64,000 bases of DNA from UBA10161 sp041663445 (GTDB lineage: Archaea; Micrarchaeota; Micrarchaeia; Anstonellales; Anstonellaceae), in the NCBI GenBank assembly GCA_041663445.1, contig JBAYMR010000005.1, forward strand, positions 22,874 to 86,873, in the 5' to 3' direction. The position numbers and the translations under genes are program-made. Below, one piece after another: positions 44,756 through 54,389 of the stretch. Numbering within the stretch: the stretch's first letter is position 1; each line of letters opens with the position of its first letter. Below the pieces are notes generated by a model, which had not been told where the DNA came from, ran no database searches, and worked only from the letters and a program-made list of their open reading frames with translations.

Positions 44756-44796
44756 TGCGGATATAGGCACAAAAGTGTCTATATTCCGCGGAAATG
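44756..44796. repeat. Left inverted boundary element / operator of the DISARM island
   Basis: Reads TGCGGATAT (44756-44764), then near-palindrome GGCAC-AAAA-GTGTC (44766-44779, extending to ATATAG...CTATAT with one mismatch), then ATTCCGCGGAAAT (44783-44795). The same three blocks in the same order occur on the minus strand at 54721-54770, so the two copies are inverted around the island. Confidence 0.75.
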
Positions 44797-44823
44797 GGGG
44801 GTGTACTTAAGTAAAATATCCGT

Positions 44824-45516
44824 TCAATTATCAATAAACGATTTGAAAAATGAAAAAACAGATTTGGATCTTTCACCCCTTATGATGACACCCATCTCCA
44901 GATTTTTCTTGAAACCGCCCTCGGTCCAATTCGCGCTACCTATGTATGTGGCATGTTCCCCAAAACAAATTATTTTGGCATGGAACCAGAGATCTTTCAT
45001 ATGATGCACTTTTATCCCGGCATCGCGCAACATGGATATGGAAAGTTCTTGTTCCTCTTTTTTATCGCTAAAAACAGACCGTGGCGGCAAAGTCAGAACC
45101 GTAACTACCGCTCCTCTTTTTCCAGCCGCATGTATTTCTACAAAAAAGTCAGATATTTGATCTGGCTGTAAAATTGGCATAACGATAATAATCTCAGTTC
45201 CGGCAATGACAGATCTGAACCATTTTTTTATAGTTTCCCTCGTGGTCAGCCATCCGGCTGGGAGACGTTTTGAAGGATATGTTACGACTATTTCTAAATC
45301 CTGTTGGCGTACATATTCTTTGATAAGATCATCAAGGATGGCGTCGTTTGCAGATACCTCAAACAAGTAGTCTTCTAAAGTGGCGCCGGGCATCTGGTTT
45401 CTCACACGCTTCAGTGCCTTGTTGAGTTCGAGAAAAGAAATGAAATCACGATAATCGAAGGGCGGTCTCATCTTTTCTGCCAATTTTCCAATCAGATATG
45501 ATGCTGGTTTTATCAT
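44824..45516 (-). CDS. drmC: DISARM protein DrmC (phospholipase D-like)
   Basis: 230 residues from ATG 45516, which overlaps the drmB stop as ATGA. A single PLD/HKD-type motif near residues 177-192: FHAKIICFGEHATYIGSANW. An N-terminal helical region precedes it. DrmC is a PLD-fold subunit of DISARM, reported to be dispensable or weakly required in characterised systems. Last gene of the operon. AT-rich codon use like the rest of the island. Confidence 0.85.
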   Translation of the reverse strand: MIKPASYLIGKLAEKMRPPFDYRDFISFLELNKALKRVRNQMPGATLEDYLFEVSANDAILDDLIKEYVRQQDLEIVVTYPSKRLPAGWLTTRETIKKWFRSVIAGTEIIIVMPILQPDQISDFFVEIHAAGKRGAVVTVLTLPPRSVFSDKKEEQELSISMLRDAGIKVHHMKDLWFHAKIICFGEHATYIGSANWTEGGFKKNLEMGVIIRGERSKSVFSFFKSFIDN

Positions 45517-47276
45517 TCTTTTGACCTCTCTGCCAGTTTTATTGAACTGAAAACCTTGGATGCCAGCTGCCTTGAAAGATGCTTGTTGAAATCGCAGCAG
45601 CCGTTGGCGACGTAAGTACAGTAGTGACATCCGTCTTCGTCTCCGTCTTCAAGTGGACAATTTATGAGGGAATCCCAGCTATCGATCCATTCGCGAAGAT
45701 TTCGGCGAATGGTATCTTTCATTCCGCCCAGTTTCACCTCCCCAGGTTCGCGAGAAAAAATCATTATAGCCGCATAGTTTCCTTCGTAATATATCCTTTC
45801 GCCAAGCATCCCGGCCTCTATGCCGCAATAAACTGGCAAAGCCTTAATCATGATATGACTTATCGTATGTAGGAATTTTCGTTTTTCCGCCTGAATATCT
45901 AAAACTCCCAATTCAGATAAGGCTTTTGTAAGTGCTTCGTTATCGAATCCGATGAGCAAGCCTTCGGTATCAAATTGATAGTATAATACTGGCCACTGAT
46001 CGAAGTTGTTGTTTACTGGTAGCTGAAAAATGAAATTATCGTCATCGTAAGAACCGCTTAACCAACCATAAACGAAAGTGACTACGCGAATCTTTCCTGA
46101 ATGGCCGATGTATTCCACGCAATGATCACGGAGAGCCGAAGCCATCCTCTTGGCAGAATTTTCATCGGTTTGTAGCCATTCCGGTAGCTTTTGTTTTTCT
46201 TCTATCTGCGATGGACGAAGGAGATCAACCTTTCTTTTTATGGACATTAACCGCAGGTACTCGATATTGGTTTTATATTCTGCAACATAAGACCGAACCT
46301 GTTCAACATCATCGGTTATTCCTAGATACGTGAGAATGGGAGTCAGGAGACTTTTAGTTAGTCCGCTCAACGGTTGATCGCTAATAAGGCATCCGATGTT
46401 TGCCCGTACCCGATCCAATTCTGTTTCGGAAATTTTTTTCCTGCAATCCCCGTATTTTAATGAAAGCCAGTCCAGAATATAATCTGGTTCGATACCATGC
46501 TGCAATTCTGAAATGTTGTAGAATATTTCATTAAAAATCAATGGAACGTATGTTTCTCTGCCCCTCGCCTTTTTCGGACTGGAAAACCACCTATGAGACA
46601 TCGTCTGCTCGTCATATTCTGAGAAAGACGAAGGGTACACCCCCATCGGTTTTAATCTTATTTCTTGCCCGCCTGGCAAATCGAATCGTATTCGCCTATT
46701 GCTCCAGTTTTCATCGCCCTCTATCCAAGCCCTGCTAGTCTGAGACACAAATAATGGGCGTGCCAACGAGTATATCGGATATGCGCGGGCGTTCCATCTT
46801 CGCCCAGTCTCATTTTTACTATCGCAGAACACCAAGTCAGTAAAGAAGGACCCAAGTACTCTTTCTCCCGCCAGGATGTGACGCAGGTTATCAAGATTGC
46901 CCGAATGGTTTGTCTGGGCCGGATCGTCCAGCCAGTATAGAAATTTTCTCCTGTCTGCTAAGTGAATTTCCAATACTCGTGGGAATATTTCCAGTTGAGG
47001 AGATATGGAAGAATCCAAAACATAAAATACGAGATTTTTGCCCTCAGCACTGCGTTGAAGTAGAGATTTTACTTTCTGACCGACCTCAATTTCAAAATCT
47101 CTTGTAATGGACATAACGGATTGTAATCTTGGATAGATTACTCTCCCGTTCAAAAACTTGCTGGTAACACCAGGTATGCTAGGACTGTAAGCCAGAACCT
47201 TGCCTGGTAGATAGCTGTAAACAAGCTGGTGCTCCTGCCGGTTGAGGCCGTCATCAATATTGCTTCTTCGACGCAT
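45513..47276 (-). CDS. drmB: DISARM protein DrmB (DUF1998)
   Basis: 587 residues. ATG 47276 follows GAGGTG by four bases and is preferred to TTG 47288. The C-terminal part carries the DUF1998 features: HTISHIMIKALPVYCGIEAGMLGERIYY, and a Cys cluster near residues 540-560 (CPLEDGDEDGCHYC, GCC) likely to bind zinc. The FLNGRVIYPRLQSV start region is also typical. In DISARM, DrmA and DrmB form the core DNA-engaging complex. Starts just after drmA ends. Confidence 0.88.
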   Translation of the reverse strand: MRRRSNIDDGLNRQEHQLVYSYLPGKVLAYSPSIPGVTSKFLNGRVIYPRLQSVMSITRDFEIEVGQKVKSLLQRSAEGKNLVFYVLDSSISPQLEIFPRVLEIHLADRRKFLYWLDDPAQTNHSGNLDNLRHILAGERVLGSFFTDLVFCDSKNETGRRWNARAYPIYSLARPLFVSQTSRAWIEGDENWSNRRIRFDLPGGQEIRLKPMGVYPSSFSEYDEQTMSHRWFSSPKKARGRETYVPLIFNEIFYNISELQHGIEPDYILDWLSLKYGDCRKKISETELDRVRANIGCLISDQPLSGLTKSLLTPILTYLGITDDVEQVRSYVAEYKTNIEYLRLMSIKRKVDLLRPSQIEEKQKLPEWLQTDENSAKRMASALRDHCVEYIGHSGKIRVVTFVYGWLSGSYDDDNFIFQLPVNNNFDQWPVLYYQFDTEGLLIGFDNEALTKALSELGVLDIQAEKRKFLHTISHIMIKALPVYCGIEAGMLGERIYYEGNYAAIMIFSREPGEVKLGGMKDTIRRNLREWIDSWDSLINCPLEDGDEDGCHYCTYVANGCCDFNKHLSRQLASKVFSSIKLAERSKE

Positions 47277-47284
47277 AATGCACC

Positions 47285-50200
47285 TCAACTGGTGTCCGAT
47301 CCGTTTACCGATGGATCTTCTTCGTCTTCATCCACATTCCATAAAGGAATTCTATCAAAACCCCTTACAGTAGCTATTTCATCATTTTTAAGTGATATCA
47401 GAACACCTTCAGATACATCACGGAGGCTTAGCAAACCCAACAAGTTGCCTATATTTATTGGTCGTCCTTCTTTCTTTTCAAGTTTGTTTCTCAGTTCACC
47501 CAGTATCCCAACCCGTTGGAATTCTGAAAAATCCCTATCCCTTAACCGATCCAATTTACCCTGATTTCTCGTTATGCCTACCCCCAAACTGAAGATTAGA
47601 TTCTCTCTTCCAAGGCGGGAATCGGACAATGCACTTTTATAGAACGCAATGAAGGTTTCAAAAGCCATCTCAAAATCTGAATTTTGTTCTTCTGAAACCG
47701 CCAGTGCCCGCCTAATTTTCTCCTTTATATCTGCAAGTATCCTGGCATCATCCAGTATGGCCTTGGTTTCTTTCATAAGGTATATTCTCCGTTCCGGTCT
47801 AACATCATATTGTGTGAAAAGAATCAAATGAAAAACACCAGGTATGATTTTTTCCATTACCTCGTAGGTTCTTTTATTTATTGGGGATGGCTCAAGTAAA
47901 AATTCTGTCGAATTGTGTGTTTCCTTGAATGATGTGAAAAAAGAGGCTTCCCTTTCCAGATAATGATTGAGTATGAGAAGAGACATTCCGCATGAGTTTC
48001 TGCCCCTGGCTATTCTGCTTCGCGCCTGAACATATTCTGATATGAGCGTCGGAAGCCTGAAAAATTGGATGAGGTTGAGTGACTCAAAATCAATGCCGTT
48101 TGCAACCGTACTGGTAGCGAAGGCAAATCTCACCCTGTCTGCGGGAAGTCGTCTCCGTTTAAGATCAGACAGAGCATATGCCGCTTCTTGAAACCGTCCG
48201 ACTTCCTGAGGATCATCCGCCGTGACCTGTATTATCTCATATTGATTCCTTCTAAGGGAGAGTCTGTTAGATATCACTTTGTCTTCAACTGAAAATGCAA
48301 CCCTTGCAAGGTTGTCCTTGCTTGTGAAATAATTCAGAACCATTGATTCGTCAGGTTGCATTCCGTTCTCTCGAATCTTGTTGATAATGAACTCACTGGT
48401 TAATTGAAATGCATAAATATCCGATTTTTCAGATGGCATGATGGCGCAAAGGTATCGATGAATATCCGAATATTCTTGAAGATAAGTTCCAAGGTCAGCT
48501 GGAAATAAACGAATCTTGTCAATATCTGCCGCAAATAGCTGCTCAACGTGAACCTGATAAAGTCGTTTAGCGCCTATTTTACTGTTATTCACTGTGGCGG
48601 AAGAGCATATGATAAGAGGTCGTTTTCCCCCAAGGCTGCATAATTCTAAAAATATTGCTTCATATGGTGCAGCGACGCTTGCGTATGAACCAGAAATCAG
48701 ATGTATCTCGTCAACTATTAGAAGCGATGGTGGTGTTGCCCCCAACTTTCCGCCAAGCGTATCCCGTCCCGCTTTGATCACATCGGCTTGGGTCGGTGTT
48801 TCACCATCATGTGAAAGATGTTCCCTGAAATAAAAACCGTATCGGCTGTTCAATTGTAGTCTATCAGGCATGAACAATTTTTTAACATCCTGGTTCCTTC
48901 CGAGGGTCGCAAACTTGTCCAGTGTCATTATAACTATCGTCGGAAGATATCTGAAAACTTCCTCGTCTATGAGAAATAGGGGCAATTCCCCTGGCTGTCT
49001 CTCATATATGCAGTTCAAATTTCGCATTTCGCAATCAACATTAGAACAGAGATGCAACAGCCTGTGTTTCTCTTTTGCGGCGGTTACGGTTATTGGTGAT
49101 TTGCAAACTGGGCATTTTTTGATATTTATAAGTCGATTCGCGTTTGAAGCAAATGCCAGGTATTTTTCATTGAATCCGTTACCCCATTTACCTTCCTTGG
49201 TTCGTTTAAACCCCCAAATATCGTTAGGAGTTTCACTTTGACCTATTAATATTCCAGTGGAGATAAGATCACGGTTACCTTCTGGCATCACATCCTTCAA
49301 AATCAGATTCGAAAACGTGATGATCTCGACAGTTCGCTCCAATTGCTGCGCCGAAAGAAATTTGCGCGGGTATTTGATTATTACGCTCGTTCCTGCCTTT
49401 TTTCCGGAAAGTCTATCGTAAAAAGCCAGGAATATCGACAGACCCAAGAAAGCTTCTGTTTTTCCAGTGCCAGTGGGAAAGTTCAGTGTTATTACTGATC
49501 CGTTTTTCTCCAATAAAGAACTCAAGGATGAAAGAATAAAGGCAAGCTGGAAAGGTCTCCAGCCGGTTATTTTGCTGAGTTTGTTGCTCCGTTGAAGCAT
49601 AGATTTGTTCAGAAAATTGAACGCATTCATAGCTGTTGTGTTGTTTCGCAGAACGTTCACACCGCCCGCTAATGCCTTCATCTCGAAATCTATGCGCCCA
49701 ACATCCTCGTTGAATTCCTGTTCTAGCTGTTCGCGCATAGGATGACTCTCAAATTTGGAAAACAATCGTTTCAGATCTGCCTTGCGTTTTTCGGCGTTTT
49801 TTAATATACCTGAAATAAGGACTTCGCACGTTTCCAATGTTGTGTTTTTATCACAAAGCGAATCAAAGGAGAGACATTTATTTTCATCCAATTTAAGATC
49901 CGGAATATCCTTGAGAAGCAGTCGTTTTTCCACGAATACTTGAAGGTCGCTCGTTCTTGCCACATTGGAACTCGATTGCAGGACACCGGTGCATATCCCC
50001 CTGGCCTTTACTTCCGGATTGGATCGGTAGGAAAAGGATGAAACGCGGTGATCAAAATCAAGAAGTTTTGAGTTTTCTTCAATCCCAAGCTCAAGCTTGA
50101 CAGCTCTTGCTATTTTCTGCTGATAAATCGCGGCAGGGGGAACCGTATTGGCACCATGTTTTGTTTTTTCGAGCATGTCTATTTCTAAGTTTTCGAAAAT

Positions 50201-50704
50201 AACGGCAACATCGTGTCCATCTGGGATTTTCTTTATTTTCGTTCTAAGACAGAGATTTGGAAGACTATCCGTGACGCTATAGCCATTCGATTGCAACCGA
50301 GACTTTGCGGATTCAATAGCTTCTGCCATCGCATCGTTGATAGTTTTATCATTTTTTTCGAGAAGTGCACAATCAACTAAGCAGCTAAATGAAGTTTCCT
50401 GTAAGGCATATGCGAGATGATCCGTATCTTTGAATCCGATTATACCCAATGAGACCTTGAGCGTGACCATCTGTTTCGGACTGATAACTTTCAACCCTAT
50501 GCGAGAAGGGCGGCGGTATTCCGTCGATTCGGCTAGCTCGTCCTCCTCAGCCACGGGATATAGGGAATTTATTACTGCGTCGTCCGATTTGAATACAAAA
50601 CAGTTTTCAGAGATTTTTTCCCGTTTACCCTCTAACCAACCCTCCAGTTCATAGAGGAAACGATTCGCCGATGAAGCTTCATAAAGCCCTGAGCCATCCG
50701 ACAT
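47285..50704 (-). CDS. drmA: DISARM helicase DrmA
   Basis: 1139 residues, superfamily 2 helicase. Walker A NFPTGTGKTEAFLG near residue 410; a Cys insertion CPVC...CSNVDC near 533-560; DEAD-box variant DEIH in LLIVDEIHLISGSY near 664; SSATVNN (motif III); and VANGIDFESLN plus QARSRIARGR (motifs V-VI) near 875-900. The ~400-residue N-terminal region is the family-specific extension. Its start lies 26 bases inside the end of drmE, so translation is coupled. Confidence 0.9.
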   Translation of the reverse strand: MSDGSGLYEASSANRFLYELEGWLEGKREKISENCFVFKSDDAVINSLYPVAEEDELAESTEYRRPSRIGLKVISPKQMVTLKVSLGIIGFKDTDHLAYALQETSFSCLVDCALLEKNDKTINDAMAEAIESAKSRLQSNGYSVTDSLPNLCLRTKIKKIPDGHDVAVIFENLEIDMLEKTKHGANTVPPAAIYQQKIARAVKLELGIEENSKLLDFDHRVSSFSYRSNPEVKARGICTGVLQSSSNVARTSDLQVFVEKRLLLKDIPDLKLDENKCLSFDSLCDKNTTLETCEVLISGILKNAEKRKADLKRLFSKFESHPMREQLEQEFNEDVGRIDFEMKALAGGVNVLRNNTTAMNAFNFLNKSMLQRSNKLSKITGWRPFQLAFILSSLSSLLEKNGSVITLNFPTGTGKTEAFLGLSIFLAFYDRLSGKKAGTSVIIKYPRKFLSAQQLERTVEIITFSNLILKDVMPEGNRDLISTGILIGQSETPNDIWGFKRTKEGKWGNGFNEKYLAFASNANRLINIKKCPVCKSPITVTAAKEKHRLLHLCSNVDCEMRNLNCIYERQPGELPLFLIDEEVFRYLPTIVIMTLDKFATLGRNQDVKKLFMPDRLQLNSRYGFYFREHLSHDGETPTQADVIKAGRDTLGGKLGATPPSLLIVDEIHLISGSYASVAAPYEAIFLELCSLGGKRPLIICSSATVNNSKIGAKRLYQVHVEQLFAADIDKIRLFPADLGTYLQEYSDIHRYLCAIMPSEKSDIYAFQLTSEFIINKIRENGMQPDESMVLNYFTSKDNLARVAFSVEDKVISNRLSLRRNQYEIIQVTADDPQEVGRFQEAAYALSDLKRRRLPADRVRFAFATSTVANGIDFESLNLIQFFRLPTLISEYVQARSRIARGRNSCGMSLLILNHYLEREASFFTSFKETHNSTEFLLEPSPINKRTYEVMEKIIPGVFHLILFTQYDVRPERRIYLMKETKAILDDARILADIKEKIRRALAVSEEQNSDFEMAFETFIAFYKSALSDSRLGRENLIFSLGVGITRNQGKLDRLRDRDFSEFQRVGILGELRNKLEKKEGRPINIGNLLGLLSLRDVSEGVLISLKNDEIATVRGFDRIPLWNVDEDEEDPSVNGSDTS

Positions 50705-52877
50705 GTTCCAACCTTGCTTCGCTTCTTTCTAGTTTTGTAATAGTAAGGTTTAATCTAGCATCGCTTTCGGCGAGTTTGCTCAAAGGCGGCACCTCTCTGA
50801 GCTTCTTGATGTTTGCAAATGCCTCGATCACGGTATGTATCCCGTCTTCAGTATACCCCATCATTTTTCCAAGTTCTATTAGACAGTCGGATTTACTGGG
50901 TGACATAGTTATATCCACCCAATTCCAGACCGTCGACTCTTCTATCCCATATCCCGTCTTTTCGAGCTCCGATACGAGCGATTTTATATCCGAATCCGAC
51001 AGTTTTTTCCTAAATTCTTCTGAAAGCAGAAGGTACTTTGATATCGTACCTTTCAAACTTTCGTCAAAGTCAGGATTGTCAATTATCATTCTTTTTATGG
51101 CGTCCACCAGAACTGTATAGTTCCAGGCACTTTTTTCCATTATATCGCGTATTTGCAATTCACTGGGTTTTGCTGAGACCTGAGATGCACCACGCTTAAC
51201 AGTTATCCGATGTTCTGAATCTACTGGCAAAGCCAATTCCCAATCACGTGAATTCTGATCTTTCAAGGTAATCATCACACAGTTCAGTGTCATATTGGAC
51301 CCTACACCCGTTTCCTCGGCTTTTTTCCTGGCTTCTCGTGCATAACGTTTCATCTCGGCATAACTCTCGAATACATCCACTGTCAAATCGTCTTCCCTCG
51401 GTAACTGCGCGCCCCTGCCTATAGCTGGAATGACATCGGTAACGTCCTTCTCGGTCAGCAAACTGTCATTTTTTCCCTTTTCTAAAACTTTGGCGTAGAA
51501 AAGTTCGTTTGACATTAGTAGGTCGAATAGGAATTCTTCCAATTTGCCAGCTAAAAGAATGATAGAGGGGCAGTCACACCGATTAAGGTATTTCAATTTG
51601 ATCAATTCCTCATTACCGTAAATAAGTCTCGGTACGCCGTAGATAAGGTTTTTTCCCTTGGGCAGTTCACCTGATTCATCAGTGGCAAATACTTTTTCGG
51701 TTCCAGTCTCTAAACGTGGCGGATATCCAAAAACAACAAGATGGTCAAATGAAGAAAGATTGTCCTTGATATATTTCTCTTTGCCGAATGGATTAGCCGA
51801 CATTGCGATATTAGCTGCGATAGACTGGACTGCTGAAAGTAGTTCGTCCTGTTTAGCATCTGAAAGATGTGAAAACAGACTCCGGTCTATTCCAGAAATT
51901 CGGTATTCCTCTCCAGGCATTAGCGCGCACATATTTGAAATAATTGAAAAAAGACCCTTGTACGCTATCCGATCCGACTTTCCAAATTCAAGAAGATTTT
52001 TTTGCAGCGTAGTCGCCGCTTTTTTGTCAAATATCGAATCATAATCAGGGATAACCACTTTCTTGATATCACCTATAATATCGCTTTGCGATGCACCTAT
52101 GTGTATGAAATGACTTCCTCGAAGAATATGAGGTGAAGGAAGTTGATTAACGGATTTCGTAACTATTATGAACTTCGATTCGTTGGGAACGGATAGATAT
52201 TTTTTCCACGATTCCAAAGAGGGCAACCAACGTTCATTTTCAAAAAAAACCAGAATGATTGATGGCCCGTGTTCGAATTTTGAAAGGGCATTTCTTATTG
52301 ATTTTTTATCCATCGAACAGATGGGCAATGGCCTGGCCACACCGATATGCATCATAGACCTGATGTCGCTGGCCGTTAGCGATTTGCTGGTCGACGTCCA
52401 ATTACTGCGCAAGCCTGCGTAATGTATGGATTCCGCATCCGCTTTTAAGTTTTCAATCTCTTTGGAAAGAAACGGAATAAACCAGCAGTGGTTTTTGCAA
52501 CCTTGAGGGGGGATTAAACACGGATATTCCGGTTGACCCCGCGCAGTATTCTGGATAAAACTCCGCAAATAGTGGTGAGTGAAAAAATTTCTACTTAAGG
52601 GTTTATCAAAAATTATCAGCACATTGCAAGAACTCACTGGAAGTTCGCGGAGAAGGTTGTTGCACAAAACAAGTGGAAAGAAAGTCTGCCCAAACCACAA
52701 TTCCTGTTTTTCTATTCCACCCCAATCCTTTAAAAAAAAGTAGCTGTTTTCTGTTTTTAACGCATCGTCTACTTTCGCTATAATGTCGTGTTGAGCAGGT
52801 GTGATTTTTGCATGTGTAAAATTTTCTGTTTTGCCTTTTGCCGCAAGACCTACACACACCGTCCGTGCGCTATCCAT
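50679..52877 (-). CDS. drmE: Large protein in the DrmE position of class 2 DISARM
   Basis: 732 residues from ATG 52877 (TTG 52904 would add nine and overlap drmMII). No catalytic motif recognised. Mixed alpha/beta first half with many aromatic residues and a CDCP segment; the C-terminal ~200 residues are helical (VLVDAIKRMIIDNPDFDESL, TVWNWVDITMSPSKSDCL). Class 2 DISARM has a poorly understood DrmE of similar size next to drmA and drmMII, so I assign it by position, size and gene set, not by motif. Could instead be an unrelated island gene. Confidence 0.6.
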   Translation of the reverse strand: MDSARTVCVGLAAKGKTENFTHAKITPAQHDIIAKVDDALKTENSYFFLKDWGGIEKQELWFGQTFFPLVLCNNLLRELPVSSCNVLIIFDKPLSRNFFTHHYLRSFIQNTARGQPEYPCLIPPQGCKNHCWFIPFLSKEIENLKADAESIHYAGLRSNWTSTSKSLTASDIRSMMHIGVARPLPICSMDKKSIRNALSKFEHGPSIILVFFENERWLPSLESWKKYLSVPNESKFIIVTKSVNQLPSPHILRGSHFIHIGASQSDIIGDIKKVVIPDYDSIFDKKAATTLQKNLLEFGKSDRIAYKGLFSIISNMCALMPGEEYRISGIDRSLFSHLSDAKQDELLSAVQSIAANIAMSANPFGKEKYIKDNLSSFDHLVVFGYPPRLETGTEKVFATDESGELPKGKNLIYGVPRLIYGNEELIKLKYLNRCDCPSIILLAGKLEEFLFDLLMSNELFYAKVLEKGKNDSLLTEKDVTDVIPAIGRGAQLPREDDLTVDVFESYAEMKRYAREARKKAEETGVGSNMTLNCVMITLKDQNSRDWELALPVDSEHRITVKRGASQVSAKPSELQIRDIMEKSAWNYTVLVDAIKRMIIDNPDFDESLKGTISKYLLLSEEFRKKLSDSDIKSLVSELEKTGYGIEESTVWNWVDITMSPSKSDCLIELGKMMGYTEDGIHTVIEAFANIKKLREVPPLSKLAESDARLNLTITKLERSEARLEHVGWLRAL

Positions 52878-53907
52878 AACAAGCACCAACGAACATTTTG
52901 CCAATCACATGTGCGAGAGAAACGGGTACGGCGTTTCCTACGTGCCGTGAAATACTTTTTAAGTTGCCGTAAAAGATGTACTTGTCGGGAAAAGTCTGAA
53001 TTGCTGCTGCTTCCCGCACGGTTATTGCTCTATTTTGTTCAGGGTGACCGAACCGGCCGTTGGTGATACTGGTACATTTGCACGTCAAAGTCGGCGAAGG
53101 CAGGTTCCAGGCCATTCTACCATATACGTCTCTGTGCCCACGGTGTGTTTTATGACACTCGAGGACAAGCTCCGGGGGCAAATCGCTTCTGGACCCCCCG
53201 TCTTTTCTTATAAGTTTTATTCGTTGAAGATTTTTTGGCCCGAGTTTCTGGGTAATGTGGTTAGGTGGAAATTTTGATGTTGATCGAGTTGTTATTCGCG
53301 GATATTTGGATATGGCATCTCTCACCGTAACATACGGTATCAACCCATGACCGTGGGATGCTAGAGGTATCGTTATATCCGTTCCAAATCCCTTCAGTCT
53401 TCCGATAAGCACGAATCTTTTCCTACTTTGTGGAACCCCATAATCTTTGGCATCCATTATGCCATACTGAATTACGTATTTGTAGGCTAACATTTTCCTA
53501 AATTTTCTGAAAAAGTAGTTTTTTTCCTTGCCAAAACGAGGAACGTTTTCAACAAATATGTATTCTGGTCTAATTTTGCTAATAAGACGTCCGAAGCTTA
53601 GAATCAGCGATTTCCGTTCGTCACCTGGTTTTGGATTACGATTATGAAGAGAGAATGGTTGACATGGGGCGCAACCAACAAACAACAGCACTTTTCCTCT
53701 TCTGCGTATCCCTTTCATGACGCTCTTTTCAGTTACAGTTTGAACATCTGCCAATACGAATTTTGAACCTGGATTGTTGCGCTCATATGTTTTTTTGGCA
53801 CTCGGATCGATATCAAGTCCTTTCAATACTTTTATGCCAGCTTTCCTAAGGCCATGCGTTGCCCCACCGGCTCCACAAAAAAAATCAACTGCTATTATTT
53901 TTCTCAT
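52870..53907 (-). CDS. drmMII: DISARM 5-methylcytosine DNA methyltransferase DrmMII
   Basis: 345 residues with all major C5-MTase motifs: I (VDFFCGAGGATHGL, residues 7-20), IV with catalytic C82 in GCAPCQPFS, VI (FVENVPRFG), VIII (YGVPQSRKRFVLIG), a short target-recognition region ending in SPTLTCKC, and IX-X (AITVREAAAIQTFPDKY, HVGNAVP). In DISARM the methylase marks host DNA as self. Overlaps the upstream vsr gene by 23 bases and ends just before drmE. The small recognition domain suggests a short target site. Confidence 0.93.
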   Translation of the reverse strand: MRKIIAVDFFCGAGGATHGLRKAGIKVLKGLDIDPSAKKTYERNNPGSKFVLADVQTVTEKSVMKGIRRRGKVLLFVGCAPCQPFSLHNRNPKPGDERKSLILSFGRLISKIRPEYIFVENVPRFGKEKNYFFRKFRKMLAYKYVIQYGIMDAKDYGVPQSRKRFVLIGRLKGFGTDITIPLASHGHGLIPYVTVRDAISKYPRITTRSTSKFPPNHITQKLGPKNLQRIKLIRKDGGSRSDLPPELVLECHKTHRGHRDVYGRMAWNLPSPTLTCKCTSITNGRFGHPEQNRAITVREAAAIQTFPDKYIFYGNLKSISRHVGNAVPVSLAHVIGKMFVGACYG

Positions 53908-54319
53908 TCTTTTCCCCCAGCGCCTTCATTATCTTATATGTAACTTTATCGGAATTTTTTTCAATTTCCCAATCCCAGAACCTGAGTACCCGCCACCCAT
54001 CACCACGCAATCCTCTATTTATTTTTGTATCCCTACGGATATTGGAGGATATCTTATTTAACCAGAAGGGAGCGAGTTTACCGGCCCATTTCTTAAACCG
54101 ATATCCGTGCCAAAACGATCCATCACAAAAGATAGCAACCCTGTTTTTTTCGAATGCAAAATCTGGCTTCCCAAACATTTTTGGCTGGTATTTGAAGCCT
54201 TTCAGACCGTCCTTCCTTAATGCTTTTTGCAATGTGATCTCTATACCCGTGCGGCTTCCTCTGATTTTTGACATTATCTCGCTGCGTTTTTTCTTTGTAT
54301 ATATGTCCGTGTCGACCAC
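53885..54319 (-). CDS. vsr: Very-short-patch mismatch endonuclease Vsr
   Basis: 144 residues. RSEIMSKIRGSRTGIEITL, KPDFAFEKNRVAIFCDGSFWHGYR and the DGWRVLRFWDWEI ending are the Vsr signature, with the catalytic Asp in the KPDF/CDG core and conserved His/Trp. Nicks beside T of T:G mismatches produced when 5-methylcytosine deaminates. GTG start at 54319 with a TATA-like cttaaaaag about 30 bases upstream. First gene of the defence operon, overlapping the C5 methylase whose product it would protect. Confidence 0.93.
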   Translation of the reverse strand: MVDTDIYTKKKRSEIMSKIRGSRTGIEITLQKALRKDGLKGFKYQPKMFGKPDFAFEKNRVAIFCDGSFWHGYRFKKWAGKLAPFWLNKISSNIRRDTKINRGLRGDGWRVLRFWDWEIEKNSDKVTYKIMKALGEKNEKNNSS

Positions 54320-54389
54320 CGTATATCCGAGATAATGGAGCGTTTTCTTTTTAAGACCTCATTCTGCTGACAGAATAAACCAAGAATGG

